Source: Antilocapra americana (Eukaryota > Chordata > Mammalia > Artiodactyla > Antilocapridae). Taken from it: DNA of 64,000 nucleotides. The position numbers and the translations under genes are program-made. This document shows, one piece after another, positions 12,286 through 22,874 of this stretch. Location of the stretch: assembly GCA_007570785.1 (NCBI GenBank), contig ML662442.1:28968031-29032030 (forward strand), in the 5' to 3' direction. Under the pieces are notes generated by a model that ran no database searches, had not been told where the DNA came from, and saw only the letters and a program-made list of their open reading frames with translations. How positions within the stretch are numbered: position 1 is the stretch's first letter; the number at the start of each line of letters is the position of its first letter.

Positions 12286-12561
12286 CCAAAAAACAATGGT
12301 ATTGTATAATTTAATTTATATGAAATATACGAAGTAGACAAATTTGTAGAGACAGAGGTAGATTAGTAGTCATCAGGGACTGAGGGAAGGGGAGAATGGA
12401 ATGTGACTGGTATTAATTACAAGTTTCCTTTTCGAGAAAAAAATGATATTCTAAAATTAAAGACGATAACCGCACAACTCTGTGAATATTCTAAAACCCA
12501 CCTAACTGCACACTTCAAAAAGGTGAATTTTATGGTATGTAAATTATATCTTGATAAGGTT
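12286..12561 (+). mobile_element. L1M-type 3' end, sense, nested
   Basis: tatttatatgaaatata-like start, gacagaggtagattagtagt, catcagggactgagggaagg, and the terminal ttttatggtatgtaaattat then cttgataaggttatt followed by an A-run. This is the classic old L1 3' UTR end. It interrupts the ancient repeat on either side. Confidence 0.75.
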
Positions 12562-13090
12562 ATTATTTAAAAAAAAACAGTGGGAAAAGATTTTAAGAAA
12601 GGAATCCTCTGATAAGATTAGAGTTTTGAAAGGATGACTCTGGCTTCAGAGTGAAAACACAGATCTGGGAGTGGGAAAAGGAGGCTATTATAATAATACA
12701 AGTGAGAGAAATTAAGAAAGGAAAACCAATAGGGCTTAATTATAGATTGAGTACTGGAGACAAATAAAAAGAAGATGTCAAAGCATAGTCTCTCATTTTC
12801 TAGCTGGAACAAGGAAATGGATTTCAGTGCCATTCATTGTGGAACTAAAAGATGATCAGATTTTGAGAGGAGGGGTTTGGATCTTGAGTTCAGTCTTTTA
12901 TCATATTATATTAAAGTTTGACATTCCCTGGAGATAAGTCAAATAAAAATTAAAATATATAGGTCTGAAACTCAGAGGAGAGTTTTTAGTAAAGGAAAAA
13001 CTTATGAGTTTTCTGCATATAAATTAAAATAGTAGACATGGATACAGAGAAACAAACTGGGAATAAAATATATAGAGAGGATAAGAGGAC
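12562..13090 (+). repeat. Ancient mammalian interspersed repeat, right part
   Basis: Resumes with gataagattagagttttgaa, aggatgactctggcttcaga and ggaggctattataataatac, the continuation expected of the element on the left. It fades out into unclassifiable sequence after about 12.9 kb. Confidence 0.45.
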
Positions 13091-13249
13091 TATGATCTAC
13101 CCTAGAAGAACTCCAGATTCTTGGTCATAAAGTATAAATCTGCAGTGGAAAAATACAAATAAACAGAAGCCAGAGAAATAGGGAGAAAGCCGAGAGTGTT
13201 CTGTCAAAGAGGACAAGGAAAGCATTCAATCACCTCTACCATAGCCTTC

Positions 13250-13395
13250 ACACTATATAATTCCTACTTAGCTTCTCTGCTAGATTATGAGGTTTTTGAA
13301 GGCAGGCATATCTTCTTCTTGCATTTTACTTAGTAGGGGCCCATTTCAAGCTGTCAATGAATATGTGTGGTTTGCAATTAAATGTTTAAATTTGC
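13250..13395 (+). repeat. L2-like 3' end, sense
   Basis: gctagattatgaggtttttg then aaggcaggcatatcttcttc and a degraded tgtcaatgaatatgtgtgg resemble the end of L2-type repeats. Weak and ancient. Confidence 0.45.
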
Positions 13396-14008
13396 TATTT
13401 GGTAGGGAAAAAAACTGTTGCTTTGATAGCTTATAATTTTATGCTAGAAAAGTTTTAGTGCAACAGAGAGAAGTTCCCATTTTTCCTGACTAAACAGAGA
13501 TATCTCTAACTCCACAGTATAAAGCAAGTGTGTGCCATAAACGGAGCTCAGCAAAAATGTCTAGCAGTAGCAATAAGCTAGCAGGAGTGGTGCTAACGGC
13601 AGAAACACTTGCACAATAAAATCAAGGCTTAAATAAAATGAAAAAGGAGTCTGAAGGGCTACCGAGTTAAGATATTTTCTGAGCTAGATCTTTAATGAAA
13701 AAAAAACAAAACAAAACAAAACAGCAACTCACTGAGCAGAAACAAAATGCAAGGAGGCTAAAGAAGACATACATTTGTGAACCATGGCTGCAATTTGGCT
13801 CCCACCCACTCAGGAATTCCGAAAGATGTGACTAATCCCTACTGGAAGGATTGTTAACAAACAAGCTTACCTGTATATAAAGTACATAAAAATCAGCTTT
13901 ATATTCATAATTAAACGTATATACACAAAACACGGTTAACTACATACTCACTTTATAAGCTGTTTATATTGTTCTTATAATTTGATTCCTTTCTTTCCTA
14001 ATCTCCAG
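13396..14008. other. Unassigned sequence with an (AAAAC)n tract
   Basis: A short aaaac simple repeat at about 13698-13722. Otherwise nothing recognised. Confidence 0.5.
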
Positions 14009-14173
14009 GAGCTTGTGGAAAGCTTACTGGCTAGAACCTTGATGCCTCAGCAGGGACTTCATTCTGTGTGCATTCAACTGCAAGACATCTCCCCCACAGC
14101 TGCTATGAGGAACTGTGGGCACGCCAGCTAATACTACTCTGAGAATACCACTGAATGCTGGGGAGATCTTCAG
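14009..14173 (+). other. Candidate exon (unconfirmed), plus strand
   Basis: A pyrimidine-rich tract ending in tttcctaatctccag (to 14008) looks like a good splice acceptor. From 14009 one frame is open for 40 codons to a TAA at 14129-14131, and a possible donor (cag|gtgact) follows 14173. The composition is richer than the surroundings and no repeat is recognised. It could be a terminal coding exon, a lncRNA exon, or chance, since open frames of 40 codons are common here. I do not recognise the peptide. Confidence 0.2.
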
Positions 14174-14263
14174 GTGACTCTTGGGGCAGAGATTACTACT
14201 GTACATTTGCGTAACACAAGGAATATTTTGTGGGTACAGATGCTACTTTACAAACGTTTGCGC

Positions 14264-14448
14264 TGATTGGTGGCTCAGCTGGTAAAGAATCTGCCTGCAA
14301 TGCAGGAGACCTGGGTTAGATCCCTGGGTTGGGAAGATCCCCTGGAGAAAGGAACGGGCTACCGACTCCAGTATTCTGGCCTGGAGAATTCCATGGATTA
14401 TTAGTCCATGGGGTTGCAAAGAGTTGGACACGATTGAGCGACTTTCAC
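14264..14448 (+). mobile_element. Bov-tA SINE, sense
   Basis: Starts tgattggtggctcagctggt, with clear ctgcctgcaatgcaggagac and tagatccctgggttgggaag; ends cacgattgagcgactttcac. The first few head bases are lost. Confidence 0.9.
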
Positions 14449-15949
14449 TATGCATTTTCCACTTTGCTATACGTCTCCTGATGAATGTGGGAATTCTGGA
14501 CATCAATTTATAGCTAAACTTAAAATTTTACCCTAACCAAACTTTTCTGGGCAGCCCTTGTCAGTTGGGGCTTTGCACATTGAAAAATACATAAATCCAT
14601 GCATTTAGAAAAGCCATCATGTCCTTTTCCCTCATTCTAACTTTGTCTCAAAAGTTTCACAAATCACACACCACAACAAAGAATTTGAAATCTCCTATAC
14701 ACCTAATCCTTTTATCTTCTCTTGCTCTTATCATTTCACATATTTCTTTGCCTTGTCTCTTCTGTCCTAAAAGTCTATAGTACACCTATTTGCAGTAACT
14801 TTATTTTTAAACCTTTTAGAGAAGCACTAACTTATTCTCTAAAACAAATTCTTCCTACATGAAAATTAGTCAGTAATGCTCTGATTTATACCCCCTTCAA
14901 TTACACTTTCCACTTGCAAGCATATTGCATAATAACATGTTCTAGACATTTCTGCTATCCTGCAGCAGTAAGACTGTTTCTGTTCAAATAAAAAATCTTC
15001 GTTTCTTATAATTTTCTTCTGTCATCCATGCTGTGGATGTTTTGTTTCTAATACTACTAGCCTACAGGCACAGACACTCGATAATTTTCATTTCCTTTAC
15101 TTGTCTGACTTTGTCCAAATTTATTTGGATGATCGTTTCCTCTCCTATTTTTCCCAAAACGTAAATATAAAAGTAAATAATGGTACTGCCTTTCCGTTTG
15201 TTTTCCATTTATGTGGAAAGCCTAGAAGCTTAACCCCCAAAAGCAAGCACTCTTAAGCTTTTGTTCGGATTAGCTTTTCGGCTCTCAGCACCATGACTGT
15301 AACCTGAGAACTAGTTTTACGGCAGAACCATGCTGACCAGTCTTTCCTTCGCTCGCCAAGGGCCTGAGTGCTAGTCAGACGTGGGAACCATCCATTTCAG
15401 CTGCCATGGGTCAGACAGGGCAGCTCTCAGGTGCCCCACCTCCACTGCCTGCAGTGGGAACGTGAGCAGTAGAGGGCTATGAATTACTGCTTCCACAACA
15501 GCCAAGTGCTCCACAAAACAGGCCAATCAGCAAGCAGTTGGGGAAGTTATGCTTCTTATTTACTCCATAGAAATCCAAATAAATAAATCTAAGACTCTGA
15601 GAAGCACTGCAATAAAGAACGCTATTTCCCTTGGTTTAATCTTGAATTTCCTACTCTTCTTAATTTGAGATCATTTTTTTTTTTGTAGTGTGCGCATACG
15701 TAAAGACTATTCACATGTGGTGACTCAAGCTTTAAGAAATAATCCTCCGGAAACCTTTAGATTAAGAACCGAGGCTGATTCTTATACATCTAAGATTAAT
15801 AGCCTCTAGGCCAGGGGACAAATCTTTCCAAGACAACATTTTCCCATGTGGCTTTTCTCCTTGGACTTCTACAAGAAGTTTCATTTATTATGTAAGTCTA
15901 CGTTTTTCAAGGTGTTCCCTCTGTAAACTACCTTCACCCTACCTGAAAT
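14449..15949. other. Unassigned; GC-richer repeat-free patch
   Basis: No family recognised. About 15290-15560 is richer in GC than its surroundings (cagctgccatgggtcagaca, ccccacctccactgcctgca) with no convincing open frame. It may be a conserved non-coding element, but that is inference only. Confidence 0.4.
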
Positions 15950-16050
15950 TTGAGATTCTAAATTCAGTAGATCAATGTTCAAGTCCCAGCTCTGTTATTT
16001 ACCAATCACTGGTCAATTAATTTAATTCCCTTTAGCCTCAGTTTGTTCCT
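15950..16050 (+). repeat. MIR SINE fragment, sense
   Basis: Collinear with MIR: tgttcaagtcccagctctgt, tatttaccaatcactggtca, then ttagcctcagtttgttcctc. Confidence 0.75.
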
Positions 16051-16503
16051 CCCTAGAACTGAGAACAGGTCTTCCCCAATATTAGCACAGACTAAGGCAA
16101 AACAACAAATGAAGGCCAACATAGCATATGTCAAAATACCTAAAAGTTATCAGATAAACTATGCCCCTTACATGGCCTATTTTCCACTCAGCTTCCCCTC
16201 CCCCTCTTCAAGCCTAGTCCTCTGGAAAGTGCTGAGCACCCAGGGAGCAGAGAGCCACTCTGCTCTCCCTGGGCCTGCCCCTGCCTCACTCAAAGCCTGA
16301 GTGGGATTATGGATCTGCCAGGGCCAGAAGGTAGAAACTTCCCAGACCTCCTGGCTGATGACTGAAGTGCCAGGATTTGCCGATGACCCTGAGCATCTAT
16401 CAAAACTAGACCATCCAAGGAGAGGGGGTGAAGTAGGGAGGAAGAGAATGTCTAGGCATACCACTTTGGTGATTTAGAACAACTGACATAAGCAACAGCA
16501 CTG
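16051..16503. other. Unassigned GC-richer segment with a hairpin
   Basis: Contains an inverted repeat at 16239-16252 and 16258-16273 (arms cccagggagcagag and ctctgctctccctggg): a 14-bp stem with one bulged T and a 5-base loop. No repeat family or exon is assigned. Confidence 0.5.
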
Positions 16504-16872
16504 ATTTTTTTTTTAATTGGAGGCTAATTACTTTACAATATTATAGTGATTTTTGCCATACATTGACATGAATCAGCCATGGGTATACATGTGTTCCCCA
16601 TCCTGAACGCCCCTGCCACCTCCCTCTGCATCCCATCCCTCAGGGTCATCCCAATGCACCAGCCCTGAGCACCCTGTCTCATGCATCGAACCTGGACTGG
16701 CGATCTGTTTCACATATGGTAATATACATGTTTCAATGCTATTCTCTCAAATTATCCCACCCTCACCTTCTCCCACAGAGTCCAAAAGTCTGTTCTTTAC
16801 ATCTGTGTCTCTTTTGCTGTCTCACATATAGGGTCATCATTACCATCTTTCTAAATTCCATATGATTCTTTC
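16504..16872 (-). mobile_element. Ruminant L1 3' end, antisense
   Basis: Begins with a T-run and attggaggctaattactttac, then tgatttttgccatacattga, catgaatcagccatgggtat, cctcagggtcatcccaatgc and ttctaaattccatatgattc. This matches the antisense of the young L1 3' UTRs at 31.4, 52.7 and 58.2 kb. 5'-truncated, about 370 bp, no coding part. Confidence 0.88.
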
Positions 16873-18439
16873 TCTACTTTCCCAGGGCAGAAAATGTCAC
16901 ACACACAAACACACACTCAGCCCAGCATCCTCTGGCCTGGAACAGGCACTTTGGCTAACACAGTTATTTTTCATAAGTCTCTGTAATCAAATTAATTCTA
17001 TACACATAAAAAAATTAACAAAAGAAAAGCTTGAAAAGGAAAAACTGTCTGTGTCTTAATATCTGTAATTTGCATTGTCTTCTAAAGCTCAGGGTACTGA
17101 CTGGTAAATGCCCTTCTTATTCATGTCTAAGGGCAGGAATGATTGTGATCATTTTACTTATCTCATAGACTTGTGTAGGAAATAAATATGAAATGCATGT
17201 GAATTGTAAATTATACCACTATCAAAATTAGGAGTAACGCTTCTCTAAGCTTGACATCTAATTCTCATTGGAGAAAAAAGGCAATGAAGCTGTATTTTTA
17301 GAAACTGAACAAACCTAGAGAGCAGTGTTATCCCATTGTTAAATCATTTCAAGATTTTTAGGCATTAGAGCACTATATTGGACTCTAGGTTTTAAAGATG
17401 ACTGATTTTCCCATATATTCAAGAATAACTAGATACTCCAACTCTTTGAGAGAGTAGACTACACTTGCCTTCAGTTGACTATCTGCTTTATTGAGGTAGG
17501 AGAAATAGACTCTTTATAATCTCTTTTAGAAATGATAAGCACAGATGACATCAAGCAAACATGATGATCTTATATGGAATATTTTTAAGCAGCAGTTCCT
17601 TCCTCGATCTTTCATATTAATTTAACAAGTAGTTTTGTCCCATTTTTGGACAGTTTGCATGATATTTTATAAATATTATATATTCCAATTGTAACAATGA
17701 TACAAAATTTATTTTTCTGAAAAACAAGCACACATGTGAGACTGGCTTGAGGTACAATTTGCTAATCTCATATTAGAGAAGAAAAACTTACTAACTATAT
17801 TGTGAGTATTGCAGAATTTCAGGCCTCTGAAATGGAATTTGACTAAGGACATTCTGAGCAAATGGATAATACCATATATGATGTATATGCTATATATTTA
17901 CCTTACCTATAAGATTCTTACTCATAGTCTTCAATTCAATCAGCCCAGCTACCCACTAAAGAGCCCATGTTCACTGCCATCACTACACCCTCTAAACTTT
18001 TACCCATGCCTGATGATGTATGCCCACCTAAATGGCTTTCAGGAAAACTCTGCCCTGATAGTCTCCTCTCTCACTCCTTTGGTCTCTGATTTTTTTTTAA
18101 TGTCACATGTGCATATTTTGCCTTGCTATTAACATTTTAAAGTAACTGAGATCGAGAAATATCCAATGGCTTTGTATCCTCCCAGAGTGCCTAGCATAGT
18201 GCCAAAGACCTCAACACAGAAGAGCTAGTTATCATCAACACATGGCAGACCTCAAAGGTCCACACAATTAATTGGTGCCTGGCCTGTCATTTCTTTTATT
18301 TCTGGAAGTAAAGTTACACAGTGTAGCAGACTATTTGAGTTCTGCTTTGTCCAACATGCTGTCAGACACCTGATAATTACAGAGATATGAACTAGGAACA
18401 TGAACCCTCAACTAATCAAGTGGTTTAGTGTGTGTGTGT
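16873..18439. other. Unassigned AT-rich sequence
   Basis: Nothing firm. A possible L2/MIR-like end (gtgcctagcatagtgccaaa) at about 18187-18206 is too short to place. Confidence 0.45.
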
Positions 18440-18800
18440 GTTCCTCTAATGAATAATTAACGGAAGCAATTTGAGAGACTCGCCCATCATAATGTGCTAA
18501 GAGCTGCATTTGGGTTTGATTTCTCTTCTGTGTTTCTTCTGAAAGCATTCGCATACCAGCCACCATCCTTGCTACTACGTTTATAGGTATGTCATGTCTG
18601 GAGCCTCTCAGGTGGAAATTATGACAGTTGTTCTAGAAGCAGTGATAGAAAGATAATTAAAAAATAATTAACAAGAATAATTAGCATGGGGCCAGGGGAG
18701 GGGAGCTTTTATTTTATCTGCTAGACTGATGTGATTAAATGTGTATAGAACACAGCAAGCAAAGTATCCTTACATGGCAATGTGGAAGAAACAATCATTT
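18440..18800. other. Repeat-free TAAT-rich stretch
   Basis: No repeat signature. Contains a cluster of TAATT/TAATTA cores (agataattaaaaaataatta, then gaataattagcatgg) within about 50 bases at 18650-18700, next to a G-rich run (ccaggggaggggag). Such clusters occur in homeodomain-bound enhancers, but also by chance in AT-rich DNA. Confidence 0.3.
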
Positions 18801-19339
18801 TTTCATGTTTAGTTTATTTTCCTGCTATTCCTTCCCCACCAAAAGTCAGCAAGGAGTAGTCACTGTGATCCTCATTGCCTTTTAAAAAATTCCATTCAGC
18901 ATCTCTCACAGCATATCTCCATTTGACTGAAGACATAACTGCACAGCTCCAATGAAAATACAGAAGTGGAACATCAGGATATGTCAGCATAATGCTTCTG
19001 GGGGTTGTGTATTAGGTGATTACTTTGGCAGTAGCTAAGGAGAAAAGAAAGGAAAAGGCAAAGGCAGTAAGTAGCCATAGAATTTTCACTTGTTTTTGCT
19101 TATCATGTTTTAGTTTCCTGAAAGCAAGACTAAACTATATAAACTATATTTCCTGAAAGCAAGACTAAAGAATAGAAGCATTAATACTCACTTTCAGCCA
19201 GTAAGGTGTTCTCAGCACTGATTGTCTTTTAATTGGACAAGACAGCATACAATTTTATCCAGTAATTCCCCTGTTACAGAAAAGCTGTACATGCTCAAGA
19301 ATGGCCCCCGGCTGAGAGAAAGCCCTTAGTTAAACAACC
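18801..19339. other. Unassigned; 35-bp tandem duplication
   Basis: A 21-base stretch beginning tttcctgaaagcaagac occurs at 19114-19134 and again at 19149-19169, giving a 35-base period. Otherwise nothing recognised. Confidence 0.6.
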
Positions 19340-19500
19340 TAGTCAGCTAGGAAAAGCAAGTGCTGGGCTGAGACAGACTGGGCAGGAACCCTAGCCTTGG
19401 TCACACATCTCTACTAGTTGAGTGGCCTTGGGCAGAGTGCTTTCTCTCCATGAACCGAAACTGTCTTATTAAAATAGTGATAATAGTACCTAACCAGCCT
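19340..19500 (+). repeat. MIR SINE, sense
   Basis: gagacagactgggcaggaac, then actagttgagtggccttggg, then aaatagtgataatagtacct: MIR consensus order with good retention. Confidence 0.82.
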
Positions 19501-19562
19501 GATGTTGGCATAATCATATATTTGAATGATATGCTTCTGTAACAATACTTGTTTTTATTATC

Positions 19563-19665
19563 AGGTTCCTTGACCTCTCAGAACCTGCTCTCCCACCTGC
19601 AAAATGTAGGTTTCACTAACCTCATAGGTGTAGGATGAGAATTAAATAAGTCCCCTAAGAAAATT
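19563..19665 (+). repeat. MIR SINE 3' part, sense
   Basis: ggttccttgacctctcagaa, cacctgcaaaatgtaggttt and acctcataggtgtaggatga follow the second half of MIR. It repeats the segment already present at 19.44-19.5 kb, so it is a separate copy. Confidence 0.7.
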
Positions 19666-20477
19666 ACCTCCCCAAGCTATATCATTTATCAAAACCTACT
19701 TGAGTAAAAAAGTATGGAATGGTAGAATATAACTAAATTCTTGACTTACATTTATTGAAAGGGAGGGAAAAAAAGAGAAAGATATGATATAGCTATAGAC
19801 ATAGGTATCAGAACATGGCTTTAAAACACATGTGTTTCAAAGATCTGAATATAGTATCATTTGGTAATTTGTATTTGCTTATTTGCTTTTTGTTTTGTTC
19901 ATTTGCTTATTTTTAACATATGCAGGAGACCAAGCTGTGTCCTAAGCACTAGATATTTGTTAAGGCATAAAAATATAATTGGCACATCACCACACTATTC
20001 TGTTTCTCCCAGAACTTGATAGCACTGAAATGAAGAAACAGAGCAAATGAAGTGGGTGAAGCCTTTAACAGTGATTGCAATGGTAGGCAGAAAATAGTCT
20101 GTGATGATTTGGATTCTTCGATGAGTTTCTCAGATGCAATTTGCCTAGAGGATATTTGAGATGGAAAGTGCAGAAAGAACAGGCGACCAGTCACATTAGC
20201 GGTGTGAGAAGGGCCAACCTGTCTGAAGTTCACATCACAGAGTTTCATCTCAGAAACTTCACTCCCCAGGAGCTACGGGTCCTCTGAGAGGTCACTGGAT
20301 TATAACAGAACCCAACCACAGCCTGCATAGCCTAGATAACTTTACTAGACTCATGATATCTATTTAACATGACTCATCCATTCATTTAACAAGTATTTTT
20401 GAGCCACTCATTGTCCTTCTGGACTTGAAGTCTGGTGGGAGAAGAGGCAGAAAAGGGATATCTCAAGTTCAGCTCAG
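19666..20477. other. Mostly unassigned; possible old repeat near 19.92 kb
   Basis: gctgtgtcctaagcactaga at about 19933 resembles the start of L2/MIR-class repeats. The 99-codon minus-strand frame at 19949-20248 overlaps it and looks non-coding. Confidence 0.4.
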
Positions 20478-20886
20478 ATAAAGAAACATAAGGGCCCCAG
20501 TATTTATTGCAGCATTATTTACCATAGCCAGGACATGGAAGCAATAAACGTCCATCAACAAAGGAATGGATAAAGAATATGTGGCACATTTATGCAATGG
20601 AATATTATTCAGCCATAAAAGGAATAAAATTGTGCCATTTACAGAGATGTAGGTGGACTTAGAAACTGTCATACAGAGTGAAGGAAGTCAGAAAGAGAAA
20701 ATCAAATATCATATATTAACGCGTATATGTGGAATCTAGAAAAAGGGTACAGATGAACTTATTTGAAAAGCAGAAATAGAGATACAAATGTAGAGACAAA
20801 CATACAGATGACATTAGCTCTGAAAATGCCTTAGCTATACATTGGGATGAATTAGGAGATTGGGATTGACATATACACACTTGGTT
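20478..20886 (+). mobile_element. L1 ORF2 end and 3' UTR, sense, left half (split by BovB)
   Basis: ttgcagcattatttaccata, aatggaatattattcagcca and aggaagtcagaaagagaaaa are the conserved end of L1 ORF2, followed by the 3' UTR. The stop-ridden coding is a remnant. The copy is cut at about 20886 by the BovB and resumes at 22198. Confidence 0.88.
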
Positions 20887-22197
20887 CATTCAGTTCAGTT
20901 GCGCAGTCGTGTCCGACTCTTTGCAACCCCATGAACCGCAGCACACCAGGCCTCCCTGTCCATTACCAACTCCCAAAGTCCACCCAAACCCATGTCCATC
21001 AGGTCAGTGATGCCATCCAGCCATCTCATCTTCCGTCATCCCCTTCTCCTCCTGCCCTCAATCTTTCCCAGCATTAGGGTCTTTTCCAATGAGTCAGTTC
21101 TTCACATCAGGTGGCCAAAGTATTGGAGTTTCAGCTTCAACATCAGTCCTTCCAATAACACCCAGGATGGACTGGTTGGATCTCCTTGTAGTCCAAGGGA
21201 CTCTCAAGAGTCTTCTCCAACACCACAGTTCAAAAGCATCAATTCTTCGGTGCTCAGCTTTCTTTACAGTCCAACTCTCACATCCATACATGACTACTGA
21301 ATAAACCATAGCCTTGACTAGACAGACCTTTGTTGGCAAAGTAATGTCTCTGCTTTTTAATATGCGGTCTAGGTTGGTCATAACTTCCCTTCCAAGGAGT
21401 AAGTGTCTTTTAATTTCATGGCTGCAGTCACCATCTGCAGTGATTTTGGAGCCAAGAAATATAGTCAGCCACTGTTTCCACTGTTTCCCCATCTATCTGC
21501 CATGAAGTGATGGGACAGGATGCCATGATCTTAGTTTTCTGAATGTTGAGCTTCAAGCCAACTTTTTCACTCTCTTCTTTCACTTTCATCAAGAGGCTCT
21601 TTAGTTTTTCTTCACTTTCTGCCATAAGGGTGGTGTCATCTGCATATCTGAGATTATTGATATTTCTCCCAGCAATCTTGATTCCAGCTTGTGCTTCTTC
21701 CAGTCCAGCATTTCTCATGAGGTACTCTGCATATAAGTTAAATATTTTGAACAGTCTGTTGTTCCATGTCCAGTTCTATCTGTTGCTTCCTGACCTGCAT
21801 ACAGGTTTCTCAAGAAGCAGGTCAGGTGGTCTGGTATTCCCATCTCTTTCAGAATTTTCCATAGTTTATAGTGATACACACTGTCAAAGGCTTTGGCATA
21901 GTCAATAAAGCAGAAATAGATGTTTTTCTCTCTCTTGCTTTTTTGATGATCCAGCAAATGTTGGCAATTTGATCTCTGGTTCCTCTGCCTTTTCTAAAAC
22001 CAGCTTGAACATCTGGTAGTCCACGGTTCATGTATTGCTGAAGCCTGGCTTGGAGAATTTTGAGCATTACTTTACTAGTGTGTGAGATGAGTGCAATTGT
22101 GCAGTAGTTTGAGCATTATTTGGCATCACCTTTCTTTGGGATTGGAATGAAAACTGACCTTTTCCAGTCCTGTGGCCACTGCTGAGTTTTCCATATT
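20887..22197 (-). mobile_element. BovB LINE (RTE clade), 5'-truncated, nested in L1
   Basis: The antisense BovB 3' tail (ttcagttcagttgcgcagtc) is at the low end and the RT-coding part runs up to about 22197. It covers the RT thumb and palm and the C-terminal region. It is inserted into an L1, whose two halves flank it collinearly, so BovB arrived later. No clean TSD was identified. Confidence 0.92.
21094..22197 (-). pseudogene. BovB ORF2 reverse transcriptase remnant
   Basis: Frames on the minus strand spell the BovB RT in pieces: WPQDWKRSVFIPIPKKG near the 5' part, FCFIDYAKAFDSV, then YADD (codons at 21635-21646) and YGCESWTVKKAEHRR. YADD keeps both catalytic Asp residues. An approximately 50-base deletion near 21746 removes the block before the YADD region, and further frameshifts split the frame into at least four. 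Non-functional; the endonuclease half is absent. Confidence 0.9.
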
Positions 22198-22319
22198 TGC
22201 TGGCTACTAAGTATAAAATAGATAGCTAATGAGAACCTACTGTGGAACACAGGGAACTCTACCCTGTGCTCTGTGGTGACATAACCAGGAGGGACATCCA
22301 AAACGGAGGTGGTGTTTAT

Positions 22320-22356
<37 letters not shown>

Positions 22357-22445
22357 CATTTATAGCTGATTCACTTTGCTGTACTGAAGAAACTAACACA
22401 ACATTGTAAAGCAACTATACTCCAATAAAAATTATTAAAAGAAAA
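22198..22445 (+). mobile_element. L1 3' UTR, sense, right half
   Basis: Resumes after BovB: ctaagtataaaatagatagc, gagaacctactgtggaacac, tctgtggtgacataaccagg and finally gtaaagcaactatactccaa with an A-rich end. Contains a (CA)n tract. Confidence 0.87.
22320..22356. repeat. (CA)n(TA)n microsatellite in L1 3' UTR
   Basis: About 13 CA units to 22346, then about 5 TA units. It lies inside the L1 3' UTR remnant. Confidence 0.95.
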
Positions 22446-22743
22446 AGTTGTATATACACGAAAACCCCCATCACCACAGCCATCAAATCTCACAGTTCAT
22501 GTAGAGAGATTATGAGAGAGGAAGAGACTGAAAGTGCAAATGAGTCTTTTCCCTCCAAGTAGGAGATGTTTGCCCTTGGTAGTGTCATATCATTATCTTC
22601 CTTTTGCTTATGAGTTTTTGGCATCTTGTTATACAGCATGACCCATTAGCTCTGAAAAAAAACCTCAGGAATATCTGGTTGCTCCCAACATGTTAGAACC
22701 AAGAATAATTCTCAAATTCTTCCTTGTTCAAAAATACTAAGTA
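22446..22743. other. Unassigned sequence
   Basis: Nothing recognised. Confidence 0.5.
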
Positions 22744-22874
22744 GGGAAGATCCCCTGGAGTAGGGAATGGCTCTCCATTCCAGTATTCTTGCCCAAAAAA
22801 TTCCATGGACAGAGGAGCCTGGCAGGCTATAGTCCAGGGGGTCACAAAGTCAGACATGACTGAGCAACTAACAC
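22744..22874 (+). mobile_element. Bov SINE, head-truncated, sense
   Basis: Starts at gggaagatcccctggagtag and ends gactgagcaactaacacaga, about 131 bp. It lacks the tRNA-derived head and begins slightly upstream of the two monomeric Bov-A copies. Confidence 0.88.
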
